From assembly GCA_020073615.1 (NCBI GenBank), contig JAIQEX010000034.1, forward strand, positions 1 to 54,380: a DNA stretch of 54,380 nucleotides. Reading direction: 5' to 3'. Every line of letters starts with the position of its first letter. The first letter of the stretch is position 1. A program made the translations under genes and the position numbers. The stretch comes from Terriglobia bacterium. GTDB lineage: Bacteria; Acidobacteriota; Terriglobia; Bryobacterales; Bryobacteraceae. Below, one piece after another: positions 43,394 through 53,672 of this stretch. Under the pieces are notes generated by a model. The model made no database searches. It worked only from the letters and a program-made list of their open reading frames with translations, and was not told where the DNA came from.

Positions 43394-45881
43394 CTTCGCC
43401 TCCAGATTTCATAACGGTCCCGCTGCCAACGATCATATCGTCCACTCGAATGCCCAGGCCAAATGCACGCAATACACCCCGCCGACTCGGATCGCGAATC
43501 ACCTTGTGACGTCTGCTCGACAGTTCCTTTTCCTCCACACGCTCACCTAGTTTTGGCATCACAGGGTGAAGGCCAGCTTCGTCCAGGATATCTCGAAGGA
43601 TGAAGTAGCCAGCAAGGTCGCCCTCTATGTCGGACAGAAGCTCTCTCAGACGGATGGCGAGTTCCACACGCACAGTATGATCGATCGTTTCGATTTGGGC
43701 CTCGGCTCCCTTCCGCAACTGACTGACAAAAACGAAGGTCCGATTAATTTGAGTGAGGAGCAGTTCTGTTTTGGGCCAAGGTCCTTGTTCATCCGCGAAA
43801 ATCAGATCGATAACCCAAGCGTTTGCGCCTGCAAACAAGGCAAAATCATTCGGTCCTCGCGGTCGGTCACGAAAGAATTGTTCCAGATAACTCCTGTCGA
43901 GTGCATGCTCAACGGGAATGGTTGTCAAGGCATACGATGAAATTGCTGCTTCAAGTTTCGGCGAATCGTTGTCGGCCCACTCTTCGATATTCCTGGAAAG
44001 CCTTTCTATCTGAGCTCTTAGAGTGCTGTCGGTCAAGCTATTTGCGATTGCGATCCGAACCCCAGTCTGAACTCTTGGCAAGAGCCTGCGTTTGGCCTTG
44101 GCTCGTGTCGAAGCCCATTCGTTCGTGACACCACGAAGGAAACTCGTTGTTTCGACTACAAGTCTACAGAGGTGCTTTGCCGTTCTTATCAGAAACTCAC
44201 GATTGGCGACGTGTTGTTGGAATGTTGGCGAGAGGAATTGTCTTTCAAGTAGCCTCGGCACGAGATGTTCCACAATCAACGGCGAAGGGCCTTGGCCTCG
44301 GACATACGCTGCCTCGATCAGATTGACCAGTTCGGATTCGGGCGGGCGCGAGGCGTAAACGTCGAAGAGAATCTCCCAATTGCCCTCGCTGCCTGCCTTA
44401 TCCAGAAGCCTCCAAAAACTCCTGCGAAGGAGTGTCCGTCCAGGCTCGCTGGCAAGGACGTGTTGTACCTGTGGGTTGTCCCACCCATCAGCAAGCCGCT
44501 GAGTCATGAAATTTAAGAACAATGCGTCTGCTTCGTCCCCGCCGATGCTCCCCAGAATTCGTAGCGCAGCGCCCCAGTAACGATCCCGCCCCGTGCCTGG
44601 TGGTTCGCTCAGAATCTGATCTACAATTCTCAGCGCCAATTCGGGCTTCTTGGTCCTGTACTCGTCGAGGATGTCTTTCAGCGTGTTGAAAGATGCTTCT
44701 TCAGCTCTGAGATACTGAGCAAACTCTGGGTTTCGGAGGATCCATTCGCGAACGTGGTGCTCCTTGTCCTTTTGGAGCTTTCTCAGTAGGAGCCTCTCGA
44801 ATCTGGTCGCGTGGTCCGGCTGGTATTGTAGGAGCGCCGCAGCCACAGCCACCTCCAGAACCGGCTGTCTGGTAGAAGACACTCTAGTGAGATCTTCTTT
44901 CAGATCAGGAATGGATTCAGGGAAGCGCCGTCTGTAAGCGTCTATAATGGCAGCCAAGAAGCGTTCATGGCCAGGCTGAGAATTCCTGGAGTCGCGCAGT
45001 TCGGCAACAAGACAGTTTTTGCCGAGCAGGGCGAGAACATCGGCGACGCTTGGGTCGCCATTTGAAACGAGAAGTTGTACGGCAGACGGGATGAGCTTGC
45101 CCTCCGGCTGGGCGGCGCACATAAAGACCGACAAATTGAGCTTGACGAACGCTTCGAAAACCCTGTTTTCCGAAAGCCGCTGGAAGAGCCTGTCTGCAAG
45201 CATGGCCAAAGTCTTGAGTTCAGACTCTGGGATATTACGAAGGTCATTCACCAAATCCTTCAAGGGACGTGTGGCCACGTCGAAGAGCCGCTCGACGGTG
45301 GTAGCGGTTGCTGCGATCCGGACCGGCTGCCTGGCCTCAAGGGCAAGTGGTAGACGGGTCTTCCTGGTGTAAGCCACGAACGTTTGAAGAATCGGAGAGT
45401 TCGGCAGACCGTTGGTGAACCCTTGCACAAACTCTTGCACAAAGGGAGTCCTCTCTAGTGAAAGAGCAGACAGCACAAAGACGAAGTCCTCACTATGAGA
45501 CGTGGCGAGTGCAATTCTGAACGCCAAGCCTTTCAGCTCGTCGGAGAAGGCGTGTGAATATTCAATAAGCGGTAATAGGTAGGGTCCAGTTGCGAGCCCT
45601 TCAAGCATTTCTCGCGTTCGTCTTTCCTTAGATGCCTGCTCCCTCTCAAATCCCTGCCGGTATTCTGCCAGGATTGAGGGTGAAAGACCCTTCCTCTCGA
45701 CGTGGTGATACTCTCCTAACCATCTGTCGAACGCGTCTGGCTCAAAGGCCCAGATCTTCGCCAGAAAAATGAGGACGTCGTCAAGATCAGAACGAGATCC
45801 ACCGCCCTGTTCAAGCCGTCGCCAAGCCTCGTCAATCGCGGCTGGAAATTTTAATCCGATCGCTACTTTTGGCTTGTCCAA
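43380..45881 (-). CDS. Large helical protein coupled to the Hsp70-like ATPase, unknown
   Basis: An 833-residue protein I do not recognise. It has no signal peptide or transmembrane segment. The sequence is dominated by amphipathic helices in a repeat-like pattern suggestive of a HEAT/TPR-type solenoid (for example ADALFLNFMTQRLADGWDNP, EHLVPRLLERQFLSPTFQQH). The C-terminus (about 775-833) is different, basic then Gly-rich: SSRRHKVIRDPSRRGVLRAF and GLGIRVDDMIVGSGTVMKSG. No nuclease, ATPase or protease motif was seen. First gene of a two-gene unit, overlapping the Hsp70-like gene by 14 bases. AT-richer than its surroundings and flanked by IS256 and toxin-antitoxin debris, consistent with a horizontally acquired accessory system. 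Confidence 0.75.
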   Translation of the reverse strand: MDKPKVAIGLKFPAAIDEAWRRLEQGGGSRSDLDDVLIFLAKIWAFEPDAFDRWLGEYHHVERKGLSPSILAEYRQGFEREQASKERRTREMLEGLATGPYLLPLIEYSHAFSDELKGLAFRIALATSHSEDFVFVLSALSLERTPFVQEFVQGFTNGLPNSPILQTFVAYTRKTRLPLALEARQPVRIAATATTVERLFDVATRPLKDLVNDLRNIPESELKTLAMLADRLFQRLSENRVFEAFVKLNLSVFMCAAQPEGKLIPSAVQLLVSNGDPSVADVLALLGKNCLVAELRDSRNSQPGHERFLAAIIDAYRRRFPESIPDLKEDLTRVSSTRQPVLEVAVAAALLQYQPDHATRFERLLLRKLQKDKEHHVREWILRNPEFAQYLRAEEASFNTLKDILDEYRTKKPELALRIVDQILSEPPGTGRDRYWGAALRILGSIGGDEADALFLNFMTQRLADGWDNPQVQHVLASEPGRTLLRRSFWRLLDKAGSEGNWEILFDVYASRPPESELVNLIEAAYVRGQGPSPLIVEHLVPRLLERQFLSPTFQQHVANREFLIRTAKHLCRLVVETTSFLRGVTNEWASTRAKAKRRLLPRVQTGVRIAIANSLTDSTLRAQIERLSRNIEEWADNDSPKLEAAISSYALTTIPVEHALDRSYLEQFFRDRPRGPNDFALFAGANAWVIDLIFADEQGPWPKTELLLTQINRTFVFVSQLRKGAEAQIETIDHTVRVELAIRLRELLSDIEGDLAGYFILRDILDEAGLHPVMPKLGERVEEKELSSRRHKVIRDPSRRGVLRAFGLGIRVDDMIVGSGTVMKSGGEDDRD

Positions 45882-45956
45882 GGCGCTTCCTCGAAAACTC
45901 CAAGAAATTCGTTCAAACGTTCGAACAAGGGACGAACACTAAGCTTAGCAGCAGTT

Positions 45957-46200
45957 TAGTAGCCGTCCACACCACACCAGAATACGTTCGGCCCGACAGC
46001 CCACGCGAAGGGCGCGGACCACGGCTGCCCGCACGCCAGGGCTGTCGGGTACGTTGGCCGCCAACCAGGTCGCCAGCGTTGGCGCGGTTCTCTCGTATCT
46101 GCGCACCGCGATTTCCAACTGGCGGTCCACCTCGGGAACGGTCTGGCGCGTCGAAGATCGCCCGCAGGGCCCCCTGCCACCTCGCTTCCGCAGGGAGAGG
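45957..46200 (-). pseudogene. Possible IS256/Mutator transposase remnant
   Basis: On the minus strand ARWQGALRAIFDAPD (about 46150-46195) and, in another frame, PEVDRQLEIAVRRYERTAPT followed by LATWLAANVPDS resemble the helical region before the C-terminal domain of IS256-type transposases, with a frameshift between them. The catalytic core and the conserved C-terminal RTTNxLER-like part are not seen. Identification is by pattern only and may be wrong. Confidence 0.35.
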
Positions 46201-46268
46201 CGCCCCCGTACACCGGCCCGGATGACTTTCGCAGGCGCGGCGCGGTACGCTGGTTTCAAGAGGGACAC

Positions 46269-46509
46269 GTGAGCGACTACCGCAACATGGTTGGCTCCTC
46301 CCGGCGTGATGATGGGCAAGCCCGTCATAGCAGGCACGCGCATTACCGTCGAGTCGATTCTGGAGAGACTCGCCGCCGGAGAAACCGTCGAGCAGATCAT
46401 CGACGCGCATCCGCGGCTCAATGCAGACGCAGTTCGGGCAGCGCTTGCGTTTGCGGCTGACGCCCTCCGCGCCGATGTCATCTACCCTTTTGAGACGATC
46501 CCTCGGTGA
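46269..46509 (+). pseudogene. DUF433 antitoxin with N-terminal frameshift
   Basis: The frame from TTG 46291 encodes a DUF433-type small helix-turn-helix protein: GVMMGKPVIAGTRITVESIL then ERLAAGETVEQIIDAHPRLN and ALAFAADALRADVIYPFE. The usual beginning of the family (DYRNM...) is found just upstream in another frame, starting GTG 46269 (VSDYRNMVG), so the original start was probably lost by a one- or two-base change near 46290. It might still be translated from TTG 46291. Such proteins are antitoxins for DUF5615 PIN-like toxins, and a decayed one follows with a 4-base overlap. Confidence 0.65.
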
Positions 46510-46868
46510 CATTCCTCGCCGATGAGGGCGTCACCGTCAGATTGTCGAACGGCTTCGCCTCGATGGCCATCAGGTTGCGTATGTGGCCGAGATGTCGCCC
46601 GGGATCACGGACCAAGCCGTCTTGCTGGAGAGTCGGGTTTCGGCCCGCGTGCTGATCACGGCCGACAAGGATTTCGGCGAACTCGTATTCCGGCAGCGGC
46701 AAGCGTCGAGTGGCGTTCTGGTAACTAATCCGGTTGTGGGGTCTGGGACCAGCTATGAAAGCAGCAGTGGTCTCCGGAGTGATTCAAGAACATGGGCAAG
46801 AACTGGCGGGTGCGTTCGCTGTGCTGAGCCCTGGGAGCATCCGAATTCGTCGCGAGATCCTTCCGTAG
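46506..46868 (+). pseudogene. DUF5615 PIN-like toxin, two frameshifts
   Basis: GTG 46506 opens TFLADEGV with the first aspartate of the DUF5615/PIN-like fold. A missing base near 46533 shifts the frame, and coding continues RQIVERLRLDGHQVAYVAEM, SARVLITADKDFGELVFRQR (with the second acidic pair) to about 46735. The C-terminal part is found in a third frame from 46755 (SGVIQEHGQELAGAFAVLSP then GSIRIRREILP) to TAG at 46866. Reassembled it is a full-length RNase-like toxin of about 118 residues; as it stands it is inactive. Partner of the DUF433 gene. Confidence 0.7.
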
Positions 46869-46922
46869 GAATTGCAACACGATTCCTCCCGGTAAACGGT
46901 CACGCCGCAAGTTCAAGTTCAA

Positions 46923-47006
46923 TCAGCCGCCATCCGGATCGTCCCACCATGCCACCAGCCAGCCCGATTGCTCGTCGCGTTGGACTTGAAGAGTGATTTC
47001 TTCCAT
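46923..47006 (-). pseudogene. HicB-like small protein, N-terminal fragment
   Basis: ATG 47006 starts MEEITLQVQRDEQSGWLVAW followed by WDDPDGG and a stop at 46923, 27 residues. The layout resembles the beginning of small HicB-like proteins in which a Glu-rich strand is followed by a GW/GY turn and a second strand. The usual 45-60 remaining residues are missing. It may be a truncated antitoxin-like gene or a chance frame. Confidence 0.3.
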
Positions 47007-47229
47007 TGCCCCGAACCCAGTATTTCATACCCACGCTGCTCCGGGTCGATGGAACCCGTCCCGTGACACGCCTCGCGCAGCCGGCCTTCCGAACTCGATG
47101 GGATTAAGATCGTATGGGACTCATTTGGCGTCGAATTCGAGCATGCCAGTACTCTGGCTATTTGCGGGGCGGCTCGCTATCGCGGGACGGCCCCGGCCAG
47201 TCTAAGAATCGAACGAGGAGGCCCGCGGG

Positions 47230-49719
47230 ATGAGACGGGTGCGTTTTGCTTTTCGCAGCCTGGCGAGAGCTCCGCTGCTGAGCGTGGTGGTGGTGCTGTC
47301 GCTGGGGCTGGGGATCGGAGTGAATACCGCCATCTTTTCGCTGCTGCACCAGATTGTGCTGAGCGCGCTGCCGGTGCGGCATGCGGAGCAAATCGTGCTC
47401 GTCACCGCGCCCGGCGAGTTCAAGGGCGGCCGGAGCTCGGACAACGATTCCGGGGGCGAGGACTACATCTTCAACTGGCGAACGTTCCGCGAGTTGGAGA
47501 AGCACACGGAAGCGGCACGGGTGGCGGGGTTCCGCGAATTCGAAAGCAACATCGCCTTCGCCCGCCAGACCGTGAGCGGGTCGATGATGCTGGTCTCGGG
47601 CGGCTACTTCTCCATCCTGGGCGTGCAGCCGTTTCTGGGCCGGCTCATCGGCCCCGAGGACGACATTCCCGGCGCCGGCAACGCGGTGGCCGTATTGAAT
47701 TATCGCTATTGGCACGACAAGCTCGGCGCCGAAACCGATGTGCTCAACCAGACGGTGAAGGTAAACGGACAGCCGTTTACGGTGGTGGGGATCGCGCCCG
47801 CGGGCTTCAGCGGTACGACCGTCGGCGCCGAAGCGAACGTTTTCCTGCCTATGTCGTTCAAGCCGCACCTCACCGAGGGCTGGGACGGCACCAACCGGCT
47901 GGACGATTACTGGGTGTACCTTCTGGCGCGCCTGAAACCGGGTGTCTCGCGGTTGCAGGCGGAGGCGGCGCTGAACGGACCGTACCACGGGATCGTGGAA
48001 GAGATGGCGGCGGGGATCCCGGTACCCGCGGAACGGGCGGCGCGCTTCCGGCAACAGAGACTTTCCTTGCGCGACGGCAGCCAGGGCCACAGCGACTTTC
48101 GCGAGCAATACCGCTCGGCGTTGAACATCCTCATGCTGGCCACCGGTCTGGTGCTGCTCATCGCCATGGCCAACGCGGCCAACCTGCTGCTGGCACGCTC
48201 CGCGGAGCGGCGCAAAGAACTGGCCATCCGCGCCGCCATGGGCGCCGGCCGCGGGGAACTGATGGGGCAACTGCTCACCGAGGCCCTGCTGCTGGCCGGA
48301 GCGGGAGGCGCGGCGGGCCTGGCGATCGCGGTGGTCACGCTGAGGCTGCTGGTGGCCTCCTGGGGCGGAGGAGCGGAGGATTCCTTTGCCAGCACCGGGC
48401 TGAACTGGCCGGTGATGCTGTTCAGCCTGGGACTCTCTTTGGCGACGGGGTTGGCCTTCGGGCTCTATCCGGCCTGGGCGGCGGCGCGCACCTCGCTGGC
48501 CACCACGCTGAACGACGAATCGGCCAAGTCGTCGTCCTCGCGCGGCGCCGTGCGCCTGCGCCGCGCGCTGGTCTGCGCACAGGTGACTATTTCGATCGTG
48601 CTCCTGATCCCTACCGGCCTGTTCCTCAAGAGCCTGGTGAATCTGCTGCACGTCGACCTGGGCATCCGCACGGCCAACGTGATCGGCTTCCGCATTACGC
48701 CGGAGTGGAACGGGTACACTCCCGCGCAGTCGCGGGCGATTTTCGAACGCGCGGAAGCCGAGTTGGCCGCCATTCCGGGGGTCCGCAGCGCGGTGGGCGC
48801 ATCGGTGCCGCTCATCGCCGGCAGCAACTGGAGCACCAGCTTTCGAATGGAAGATCGAGCGCCGGGTGCGCGCCAGCCCAACTCGAAACTCAACGAAGTA
48901 GGGCCGGGATTCTTCGGCAAGGCCGGGATTCCGCTCGTCGCCGGGCGCGAGATTCGCGAGACCGACACGGCCGCGGCGCCGAAGGTAGTGGTGGTGAACG
49001 AGACCTTTGTGAAGCAGTTTTTCAACGGCCGCAATCCCATCGGCCATCGCCTCGGATTCGGCAAGGGCGACGCGTTAGACACCGAGATCGTCGGCGTGGT
49101 GAAGGACAGCCATTATGCCGGCGTGCGCCAGCAGCCTCCGCCCGTGTTTTTCAGTCCCTGGCGGCAGGACGAGAGACTGGGCGAAATCACTTTCTACGTG
49201 CGCTCGGATCTTCCCGCCAGGCAGATCGTGCCGCAAATCCGCGCCGTGATGCGTTCCATCGACCGCGACGTTCCCCTGGAGGATCTGCGCACGCTCGAAG
49301 AGCAGGTCCACTTCAACATCCGGTCCGACGAGCTGGTCATGCGCCTGGCGGCGGCATTCGCCGCGTTGGCGACGCTGCTGGCGATGCTGGGCCTGTACGG
49401 CGTGATGGCGCACGGCGTGGCGCGCCGTACGCGGGAGATCGGCATCCGCATGGCGCTGGGCGCGGCCCCGGCGAAGATCCGGGCGATGATCATGCGCGAG
49501 CTGGTGTGGATTCTGAGCTTCGGACTGGGAGTTGGAATTCCGGCGGCCCTGGCGTCGACGCGGCTGATCGAGAGCCGGCTCTTCGGCGTACGTGCGCACG
49601 ATCTGACGATCGTCGTGGGCGCGACCGCGCTCCTGGCCCTGACCGCCGCCGCGGCCGCCTATTGGCCCGCCCGCCGCGCGTCGCGAGTGAACCCGCTCGA
49701 TGCCCTGCGGTGGGAGTGA
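47230..49719 (+). CDS. ADOP-type FtsX/MacB-like permease 3
   Basis: An 829-residue duplicated orphan permease. GAGGAGG is followed by ATG 47230 and RRVRFAFRSLARAPLLSVVV, then TM1 VLSLGLGIGVNTAIFSLLHQ. First FtsX block: ANAANLLLARSAERRKELAI and RAAMGAGRGELMGQLLTEAL. Second FtsX block: YGVMAHGVARRTREIGIRMA, LGAAPAKIRAMIMRELVW, and the end [20 protein letters not shown]. Two large extracytoplasmic MacB-core regions lie between. No ATPase gene nearby. Monocistronic, followed by the FAD oxidoreductase on the same strand after about 200 bases. The end of this gene has a near-identical copy of about 38 bases at 53632. Confidence 0.9.
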   Translation: MRRVRFAFRSLARAPLLSVVVVLSLGLGIGVNTAIFSLLHQIVLSALPVRHAEQIVLVTAPGEFKGGRSSDNDSGGEDYIFNWRTFRELEKHTEAARVAGFREFESNIAFARQTVSGSMMLVSGGYFSILGVQPFLGRLIGPEDDIPGAGNAVAVLNYRYWHDKLGAETDVLNQTVKVNGQPFTVVGIAPAGFSGTTVGAEANVFLPMSFKPHLTEGWDGTNRLDDYWVYLLARLKPGVSRLQAEAALNGPYHGIVEEMAAGIPVPAERAARFRQQRLSLRDGSQGHSDFREQYRSALNILMLATGLVLLIAMANAANLLLARSAERRKELAIRAAMGAGRGELMGQLLTEALLLAGAGGAAGLAIAVVTLRLLVASWGGGAEDSFASTGLNWPVMLFSLGLSLATGLAFGLYPAWAAARTSLATTLNDESAKSSSSRGAVRLRRALVCAQVTISIVLLIPTGLFLKSLVNLLHVDLGIRTANVIGFRITPEWNGYTPAQSRAIFERAEAELAAIPGVRSAVGASVPLIAGSNWSTSFRMEDRAPGARQPNSKLNEVGPGFFGKAGIPLVAGREIRETDTAAAPKVVVVNETFVKQFFNGRNPIGHRLGFGKGDALDTEIVGVVKDSHYAGVRQQPPPVFFSPWRQDERLGEITFYVRSDLPARQIVPQIRAVMRSIDRDVPLEDLRTLEEQVHFNIRSDELVMRLAAAFAALATLLAMLGLYGVMAHGVARRTREIGIRMALGAAPAKIRAMIMRELVWILSFGLGVGIPAALASTRLIESRLFGVRAHDLTIVVGATALLALTAAAAAYWPARRASRVNPLDALRWE

Positions 49720-49925
49720 GCGCGTCGGGCGGCCCGTCGCTGGCGTGACCGCGCCGCGCCAGTTTCCGCCCTTGGCTGTGCGGTCGATAAGATTCGGTAA
49801 TTCGGTGTTTAGGTGCTAGAATCCGGTTTGGTGGCTTTAGTGAGTAGCTGGTTTAACCATCGATAACTCAGGAAACCGAGCAGATCGCCCTGCCGGTGGG
49901 CAGGCGGGTAAGCGCCTCGCACAGC

Positions 49926-51533
49926 ATGGACCCGTCCACGGCAATGACCCAGGAAAAGGCAATCATCATCGGAGCGGGCCCTGCCGGGTTAACCGCTGCC
50001 TACGAACTGCTCATGCGGACGGGGATCAAACCGGTGGTCATCGAGAAGAGTGACTGCATGGGTGGCATTTCCCGCACGGTGAATTACAAAGGCAACCGGA
50101 TCGATATCGGCGGCCATCGGTTTTTTTCCAAATCCGACCGGGTTATGAAATGGTGGCTCCAGATGCTTCCCCTGCAAGCGTCGGAACACGGTCCGGCGGC
50201 CGTCCGGTACCATTCCATGGAGCCGGAGAACGCGTCTTCGGCGTCCGCTCCGGACCCGGCCGTCGCGGATCGCCTGATGCTGCTGCGGCCCCGCAAATCG
50301 CGCATTTATTACCTGCGCCGCTTCTTCGATTATCCCATCTCACTCAGCAAAGACACGCTCCTCAAGCTGGGCCTGTGGCGGACCCTCAAGATCGGGGCGA
50401 GTTACATGCAGAGCGCGCTGTTTCCTCTCAAGAAAGAGGAGACCCTGGAAGAGTTCTTCATCAATCGGTTCGGAAGGGAGCTGTACCGCACTTTCTTCAA
50501 GTCTTACACGGAGAAGGTCTGGGGCGTACCCTGCAATCGGATCAGCGCGGAGTGGGGTGCGCAACGCATCAAGGGTCTCTCGGTCTGGTCGACGCTGCTG
50601 CACGCCTTGCGGAAATTGGTGAAAGGGAGCGGCGGCGGCATCGGTCAAAAGGATACGCAGACCTCGCTGATCGAAGAGTTTCTCTACCCCAAGTTTGGTC
50701 CGGGGCAGATGTGGGACGAGGCCGCGCGCCGCATCAAAGAAATGGGCGGCGAGATCCTCACCGGGTACCGGGTGGGCCGAATTCTCACCGATGGTTGGCG
50801 GGTCAAAGCGGTCGAGGCGTGCGAAGCCGCCACCGGGCGGACGGAGATCTTCGCGGGCGACTATTTCTTCTCGACGGCCCCGGTACAGGAACTCATGAGA
50901 TCGTTCGACGTTGCGCCACCGCGAAACGTGTTGGAGGTGTCGGACGGCTTGGTCTACAGAGACTTCATCACGGTCGGCCTGCTGGTTCGCTCTCTCCGCA
51001 TTCACGACGGCACGGCGCAGGGCAAGAAGTTGATCGGCGACAACTGGATTTATATCCAGGAGCCGGACGTGCTGCTCGGCCGGCTGCAGATTTTCAACAA
51101 CTGGAGCCCGTTCCTGGTAGCCGACGCGGCGAATGTCTGGCTGGGCCTCGAGTATTTCTGTAACGAATCGGATGAAATCTGGAACCTTCCCGACGATCGG
51201 GTCGTCGCCCTGGCGAGCGGGGAGCTCAGCAAAATCGGCATTATCGACGCCGGCGAGGTGCTCGACTCGACCGTGCTGCGAATGGCGAAGACCTATCCCG
51301 CGTACTTCGGCACCTACCACCGGTTCGCCGAGATTCGCGCGCATGTCGACCGCTACACCAACCTCTTCCTGATCGGCCGCAACGGCATGCACCGCTACAA
51401 TAACCAGGACCACTCCATGCTGACCGCCATGATGGCGGTGGACCTCATCGCCGAAGGTGAGACCGACAAGACCGGTCTCTGGGAAGTGAATACCGAATGG
51501 GACTATCACGAGGCAAAGCGGAATGTCCGGTGA
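49926..51533 (+). CDS. FAD-dependent amine-oxidase/UDP-galactopyranose-mutase-like oxidoreductase
   Basis: About 535 residues. The N-terminal dinucleotide-binding motif is [18 protein letters not shown] (12-29) with [13 protein letters not shown], the FAD loop. Conserved features of the protoporphyrinogen/amine-oxidase-like family include [19 protein letters not shown] and [20 protein letters not shown], and a C-terminal FAD-binding end [20 protein letters not shown]. Proteins of this type often accompany membrane glycosyltransferases and act on a lipid-linked or nucleotide sugar. The GtrA-glycosyltransferase gene overlaps its last 11 bases. Start ATG 49926, with another ATG at 49944; no clear Shine-Dalgarno. 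Confidence 0.85.
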   Translation: MDPSTAMTQEKAIIIGAGPAGLTAAYELLMRTGIKPVVIEKSDCMGGISRTVNYKGNRIDIGGHRFFSKSDRVMKWWLQMLPLQASEHGPAAVRYHSMEPENASSASAPDPAVADRLMLLRPRKSRIYYLRRFFDYPISLSKDTLLKLGLWRTLKIGASYMQSALFPLKKEETLEEFFINRFGRELYRTFFKSYTEKVWGVPCNRISAEWGAQRIKGLSVWSTLLHALRKLVKGSGGGIGQKDTQTSLIEEFLYPKFGPGQMWDEAARRIKEMGGEILTGYRVGRILTDGWRVKAVEACEAATGRTEIFAGDYFFSTAPVQELMRSFDVAPPRNVLEVSDGLVYRDFITVGLLVRSLRIHDGTAQGKKLIGDNWIYIQEPDVLLGRLQIFNNWSPFLVADAANVWLGLEYFCNESDEIWNLPDDRVVALASGELSKIGIIDAGEVLDSTVLRMAKTYPAYFGTYHRFAEIRAHVDRYTNLFLIGRNGMHRYNNQDHSMLTAMMAVDLIAEGETDKTGLWEVNTEWDYHEAKRNVR

Positions 51534-53637
51534 CTGGCTGAGCCGGCGATCCTGCGCCGGGACCGGCGTCAACTCAGCCGATGTGCCTTCACGCCGCACG
51601 TGGCGGGCGGTGTGGTTGGGATCGACCGGGAGCGTTCTACACCAGTTCGCCCGTTATCTGGTGGTGGGCGGATTGGCCTTTGCGGCCGACTTCGGTTCGC
51701 TGTATCTGCTTACCGAATTCGCCGGGCTCCACTACCTGGTCTCGGCCGCGGCCGCTTTTCTGCTGGGCCTGGCAACCAATTACGCGCTGAGCCGGATCTG
51801 GGTGTTCGACCGGAGAACCATGGAGAATTCCGCGATGGAATTTCTCGTCTTTGCCGCGATCGGAGTGGTGGGTCTCGGATTCAACGAAGGCATCATCTGG
51901 TTCGTGCGCGAGAAGATTCACTTCCACTACCTGGTGGCCAAGCTGGTCAGCGCGGCAATCGTGCTGGTGTGGAACTTCGGCGCCCGGAGGTGGCTGCTGT
52001 TTTCGGAACGCCCCATGCCTGGTCTCTTGAGGAGACTGGCGCCGCCGTATAGTGCCTCTTCCCGCATCTCGGCCGCGGTGGCTGTCGCGTGTCTCGCGTT
52101 CTGCCTCACCGTACAATGGTCGGCCGGCGCGTGGCCGGCCGACTTTCTCGGGTATCCGGACGAGCCGGCGCATTTCGTGGGCTCCGTGATGGTAAGAGAC
52201 TGGCTGGTCTCGGGACGGTGGTTCGCGCCGCTCCAATTCGCACGGAACTACTACGATCATTACCCCTTTTTCGCGATTGGCTATTGGCCGCCGTTGTTCA
52301 GCGTGGTGACGGGGATGTGGATGCTGATCGCCGGCGTCGGACGAGTGCAGTCCCTGTTCGTCCCGGCCGTTTTCGCGGCGGGTACCGGTTGGCTGGCATT
52401 CCACCTGGTACGGAGGCGAGCGGGAATGACGGCCGGTCTTTGCGCCGCCGCTGTGTATCTGAGTCTTCCCGCGGTCCGGCAGTGGATGTGCGCTGTGATG
52501 GTGGACAACATGACCGCGTTTCTTTGCCTCGCCGCGGCGGTGTGCCTTCTTCGTTTTCTCAGACAGCCGGTTCTCCGCAACGGGATCCTGTGTGCGGTCT
52601 GCTGCGCGTGCGCCATTCTGTCGAAATACAGCGCCGCTTACACTCTGGCCCTGCCCTTCCTGGCGGTCGTTCTTCTGCGGCGCTTTGAGCTGATGCGGAA
52701 ACCGGGGCTGCTCGTCCAGCCTTTTGTGGTGGCACTGCTGGTGGGCCCGTGGGTCCTGTCGACCAGGAGAATGGCATTTTACGGACTCCCCTCCGCGCGT
52801 GAGGCGTTGTCGGCGAAACGCGCCGCATCGTTCGTGCTGGCGACTTTTCGAGTCTTCCCGCCGGTCCTGATGGCCGTGGTCGTCCTGGGTTTGATCGTCC
52901 TGCTGTTCCGGCCCCGCGCCTGGCGGGACGACCTGGTCGTTTTGAGTCTGCTCTGGGCCGCGCACCTGGCGTTTCTGATCGCTTCTCCGGTCGGTGCGGA
53001 GCGCCGCTACCTGCTCATGCCCGCGGCTGTTGTTTTGGTGGCCTCCTTCGCCGGATGGTCGGAGATGCTGGCATGGATGCCGCCTGACGTTCGCCGGGCA
53101 AATGCCGTTGCCGGATTGGCGGCCGTCCTGACTGTCGGATTTGTGATTTCGCAATTCTACTCCCTGGTTCGGATGCCGCCGCCGCAAATCGGACAAGTCG
53201 TGACCCTCATCGTGCAGAACCCTGCGCGGGCCGCCCAACGCGTGGTTGTGCCCCCAGGTCTCGAAGGGCCGGTCATTGCCGAGTTCGTTGCGCAAAGCCG
53301 CCACCGGCCCGATCATTACCTCCTGCGCCCGAACCAGGTACTGGCCCATTCGGACTGGTTCGGCGCCCACTATTCGTCCGCCTTCGCCACCGCGGAAGAG
53401 ATGATGGAGTATTTCCGGCAGCACCCGGTGAATCTCGTCATTTGGAACAGGCGGGCCGAACCGGCGCCCCAAGCGCACGCGCGCATCATGGGCGAGATGC
53501 TGATGCGGTACCCGCTCGATTGGCAAAGCGTGCTGCCGCCCGGCCGGGCGGGCCCCGCGTCCTCCTGGAGGATTTACCAATACCGGGGGCAGCGGATCGA
53601 TATCGCGGCAGGGTCGCGACGAGGCTGCTGTCCCTGA
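51523..53637 (+). CDS. GtrA-like domain fused to GT-C membrane glycosyltransferase
   Basis: A 704-residue integral membrane protein. Residues of about 40-165 form a four-TM GtrA-like domain ([38 protein letters not shown]), usually a separate flippase-like protein for polyprenyl-linked sugars. From about 185 a GT39/ArnT-like glycosyltransferase follows with the first-loop acidic pair in [15 protein letters not shown] (Asp213, Glu214) and eight to ten further TM helices, then a soluble C-terminal part. It could flip and transfer a lipid-linked sugar. The last residues (GSRRGCCP) are encoded by a small ADOP-gene fragment, so the true end is probably altered. Overlaps the FAD oxidoreductase by 11 bases. 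Confidence 0.8.
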   Translation: MSGDWLSRRSCAGTGVNSADVPSRRTWRAVWLGSTGSVLHQFARYLVVGGLAFAADFGSLYLLTEFAGLHYLVSAAAAFLLGLATNYALSRIWVFDRRTMENSAMEFLVFAAIGVVGLGFNEGIIWFVREKIHFHYLVAKLVSAAIVLVWNFGARRWLLFSERPMPGLLRRLAPPYSASSRISAAVAVACLAFCLTVQWSAGAWPADFLGYPDEPAHFVGSVMVRDWLVSGRWFAPLQFARNYYDHYPFFAIGYWPPLFSVVTGMWMLIAGVGRVQSLFVPAVFAAGTGWLAFHLVRRRAGMTAGLCAAAVYLSLPAVRQWMCAVMVDNMTAFLCLAAAVCLLRFLRQPVLRNGILCAVCCACAILSKYSAAYTLALPFLAVVLLRRFELMRKPGLLVQPFVVALLVGPWVLSTRRMAFYGLPSAREALSAKRAASFVLATFRVFPPVLMAVVVLGLIVLLFRPRAWRDDLVVLSLLWAAHLAFLIASPVGAERRYLLMPAAVVLVASFAGWSEMLAWMPPDVRRANAVAGLAAVLTVGFVISQFYSLVRMPPPQIGQVVTLIVQNPARAAQRVVVPPGLEGPVIAEFVAQSRHRPDHYLLRPNQVLAHSDWFGAHYSSAFATAEEMMEYFRQHPVNLVIWNRRAEPAPQAHARIMGEMLMRYPLDWQSVLPPGRAGPASSWRIYQYRGQRIDIAAGSRRGCCP

Positions 53638-53672
53638 CCGCCGCCGCGGCCGCTTACTGGCCCGCCCGCGTG
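53618..53672 (+). pseudogene. Terminal fragment of an ADOP permease gene
   Basis: Read in the frame one off the glycosyltransferase, this segment encodes [16 protein letters not shown], matching [17 protein letters not shown] at the end of permease 3. At DNA level about 38 bases (53632-53669) differ at only two positions from 49637-49674. The glycosyltransferase stop codon lies inside it, so it forms the junction between that gene and the ankyrin debris. Confidence 0.6.

Noticed and set aside
46478-46922. Minus-strand small ORFs opposite the DUF5615 toxin
   Set aside because: No family resemblance; the plus strand carries a recognisable though frameshifted toxin.
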